Part shown: positions 61,601-64,000 of the stretch, one piece after another
Layout: each line of letters begins with the position of its first letter
How positions within the stretch are numbered: the stretch's first letter is position 1
Assembly (NCBI GenBank): GCA_036345935.2
Contig: JADWOT020000004.1
Span: 20,193,155 to 20,257,154 of the forward strand
Reading direction: 5' to 3'
Source: Taenia hydatigena
Lineage: Eukaryota; Platyhelminthes; Cestoda; Cyclophyllidea; Taeniidae
Length of the DNA: 64,000 nucleotides
Position numbers and translations under genes: made by a program
The notes under the pieces: generated by a model
Told to the model about the DNA's origin: nothing
Databases searched by the model: none
What the model saw: only the letters and a program-made list of their open reading frames with translations

Positions 61601-64000
61601 TGGTAGGGTAGCCTAAGGAACAATTCCATGGATAGCCGTACCTTCTGACGTTTAGCAGCTGCTATCGTCGTGGAGGATTTATTTTCAATTTTTCGTTTCC
61701 CTGTCTTGAAGGCTCCCTCTGCTGAAGTACCCAGATAGTTGCGTCGCTATGAGAAGAAAAGGGTAAAAAATAAATATTCCGGGTGATGCCGTCGTTAATT
61801 TCAAGGTAAATTTGGTCTGTTCAAAATTAGCGCTTTTAACTAATCATTTTAATGCTTAAAAGAAATTTAAATATATTAATCATAACCACGCATGAGGTAA
61901 CGGCTCTGGTGGATTCAAAGAGGCCAACACCTGTCGAGATGGCATATGATCCGCACCATCCTCCTGCTCCGCCTTTTTGGCGGCTCCCAGACTGGCAAGA
62001 CGGACTCGGCGTTGAGCAATTTTAGAGTCGAATTCGCGCAGACGTTTGAGCTCCAGACCGCTTTCTGCAAGGTACCTGCGCGCCGTCTGAAAAACCGTCT
62101 CCGTGTAGTCACCGGTCACCGAGTTGACGGCCATTCCTGCCACACGCACGAGTTGATCTGCTTCGTCGTGATTTCTGCAGAACAAGATACGACAGCGAGA
62201 CTTGAGTTCCATTTGTGTTCTCAGAGAAAAGTTACTGCAAATCAGCATTAGTAGGAACTTCTTACCTTATGAAATCCAAGTAGGCAATCCAAAAGGCGGG
62301 TTTGTTACCATTGTTCCCAATCTTCAGCATCTTCTTCCAGAGCTCGCGACAACGCTCCTTGTCACCGAGGAATTTCGCCTAAAAGGAACAGAAAGATTTG
62401 GTTGCAACATTATCCCCTTAGATTTAAAAATCCGTTTACAAGCGCTGAATTCGCCCACCTCAACGAAGGCCCAGTAACGGTAGATCGGGCAATCCTGATC
62501 ACATTGGTCAGGGAAGGCTAGAGCGACATTTCAATACTGCTTAGTGAATAAATTACCTTACCTGCAGATGTATGATTTTGAGCTCTTTCAAAATTGTTGC
62601 GCAACATTTTGGTGCATCGCTCTACATTAAAAATGGAGGAATATTATCAGACAAAAGTCACCAGTCTCAGAGCAAAATGAGAGCACATTAGCTAACACTG
62701 AGGGTACCTTTGAGATTGGAGTCTTTTGAATTGCGAATAACACGTAGCAGGAAATCACAATAAGCCAGCCAAACAGCAATCAGATCGCTTGCTGACGGAT
62801 AACCACACTTTAGGGCGTTTTCGTAGATATCTGAATGAGGCAAAGTGTGACGAAAGCGCAAAACAACGCAGTTTGCAATTCCTAAGGTAGAACTTATCCG
62901 ATTAGCAGACACACTTCCACTACATAACACCGCTTTAAAATTTCGAAATTCTAATGATAAGGGTGATGGGTTTGAACACAGCCTATTGAAAATGGTTAAC
63001 ACGTCCGCTACAGCAGCATTTGAGCCGGTGCGAGCATATCAGAATCCGAAATGGAAAAGTACTGACTCACCCTTGACGGGATCGAACTCTCCAGAGAGAT
63101 GGGACGCCGGATGTTCGGCTGAAGCATCGTCCGTACTACACGTGGAGTCCGCTGCAGCCGCGAAATCCCACGCACGTGCTTCACAGGCCAGTGCGTAGCG
63201 GCACCAAAGATCGCTGCTCCAAGATATGTTGCGCACGGCGCGTGCTAGAGTGGTGATGAGGCGCTGTCGATCAGCCGATACGTGTGCTTCCAGGTAGTCA
63301 GCCATTTGCAGCCATACAGAGACGTGGAGACAGAGGTCGGTGATAGCCCGTTCAAAGAGACAGATGACCTCCATAGGTGTAAAGGCAATTTCTGCGTCGG
63401 CTGTAGCCGCCTTCTTTACAGAATTCGCGCGAGTACCCTTGCGAGAAGCATGCTCCACAGCCCAAGAGAGGTAAGATTCCCAAGATGAGAGAAGAACGTT
63501 CTCGTCGGCACTGTCCGCAACGGCTGATTCGTAATTCTCCACTGCTCGCCACTTCGCTTGAGCTGATTCAAAGGCTGCCTTGCAGTCATCAGATAACCCA
63601 CCATCATTGCTCCCTGCTATTCCCTCCAAGAAGATCTTGTACTCCTCCAGTGTTTGATCCATATCTAGAAGCGTTCAGCTATTTCATGAAGCAAACACCT
63701 ACCAACACGTGGTATGCTTAACTGCCGCTGGAAAAGGCTATCGATTTTCTTCACTTGATTCGCAATCGCCACAGGATCCTACCACAATTTAAAAAGTGCA
63801 TTCAAGAATAGATGACTTACATTCTTGGCCTGCAATTGGGCAAGACAAACCGTCTCGAACTCGCGATAGACCTCAAAGAGGACTGCGCCTTGTGCGAAAT
63901 TGAGGCCCTGGTTGGCCACTGCCTCCTCCAACACGGCACGGGTGCGGTCAAGCTCTGTTGACTCGCCCGAGCCAATTCCGCCAATAGCAAATTGACAATA
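58682..64000 (-). CDS. SART3: SART3 (U4/U6 snRNP recycling factor, Prp24-like), 5' end outside window
   Basis: Thirteen minus-strand exons: 64000-63821 (partial), 63778-63703, 63664-63071, 62830-62708, 62621-62562, 62517-62459, 62378-62266, 62174-61931, 61746-61642, 60989-60819, 59985-59659, 59196-58952 and 58859-58682. They give 825 codons in one frame. SART3 reassembles U4/U6 snRNPs after splicing and brings USP15/USP4 to the spliceosome (family knowledge). The N-terminal half is HAT helical repeats (YREFETVCLAQLQ, SLFQRQLSIP, LWCRYALACEARAW, ALKCGYPSASDLIAVWLAY, AFWIAYLDFIR). A basic nuclear-signal segment (TGKRKIENK) follows. RRM1 has TVFVSNLPF and KSKGFGYVEFAD; RRM2 has KLFVRNLDK and PKGHAYVEFATEEEASRA. 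The tail has QLSFMPRALHRPSS and ends SNADFRKMFLNQ, matching the conserved C-terminal motif of SART3, linked to LSm proteins. Introns of 38, 42 and 44 nt occur. Confidence 0.94.

Overview
This is nuclear DNA from an animal. The conserved genes are split by GT-AG introns, carry metazoan-type domain layouts, and lie among AT-rich non-coding DNA and decayed mobile elements. Introns fall into a very short class (27-44 nt in three genes) and a long class (up to 5 kb). Together with dispersed 186-bp LTR-like repeats, this fits a parasitic flatworm (cestode or trematode) best. That assignment is an inference and no single gene proves it. No bacterial, organellar or exogenous viral genes were seen.

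Layout, left to right. 1-4183 (+): 3' two thirds of an erlin gene (ER lipid-raft SPFH protein). 7935-13102 (-): six-exon WD40-repeat protein of unknown role. 15212-18460 (-): coproporphyrinogen-III oxidase (heme synthesis), catalytic region complete and N-terminus unresolved. 18.5-24.5 kb: repeat-rich DNA with a decayed Ty3/Gypsy pol remnant. 24577-33327 (-): NIM1-type AMPK-related Ser/Thr kinase in eight exons, with a 5-kb intron. 34-36 kb: nested LTR-like repeats and two candidate minus-strand exons. 36374-38115 (+): SLC7A6OS/Iwr1 homologue, head-to-head with a candidate small basic protein on the other strand. 38692-40838: a near-perfect inverted duplication (two 806-bp arms, 535-bp spacer), each arm carrying a complete two-exon gene for a 76-residue secreted acidic peptide. 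43197-44766 (+): KRR1 small-subunit processome factor. 46913-57212 (+): full 24-exon DENND5 (Rab6IP1-like) gene. 58682-64000 (-): SART3 (U4/U6 snRNP recycling factor), 5' end outside the window.

Exon boundaries were worked out by hand from splice-site phase and remembered vertebrate family architecture. In every multi-exon gene the summed exon lengths keep one open frame, which is the main internal check. The conserved genes are unrelated housekeeping and signalling functions (ER quality control, heme synthesis, kinase signalling, Pol II import, ribosome biogenesis, Rab trafficking, splicing) and do not look like a functional cluster. The most unusual items are the palindromic pair of secreted-peptide genes, the ultra-short introns, and the dispersed 186-bp TG...CA elements with 5-bp target-site duplications, two of which are inserted inside older copies.
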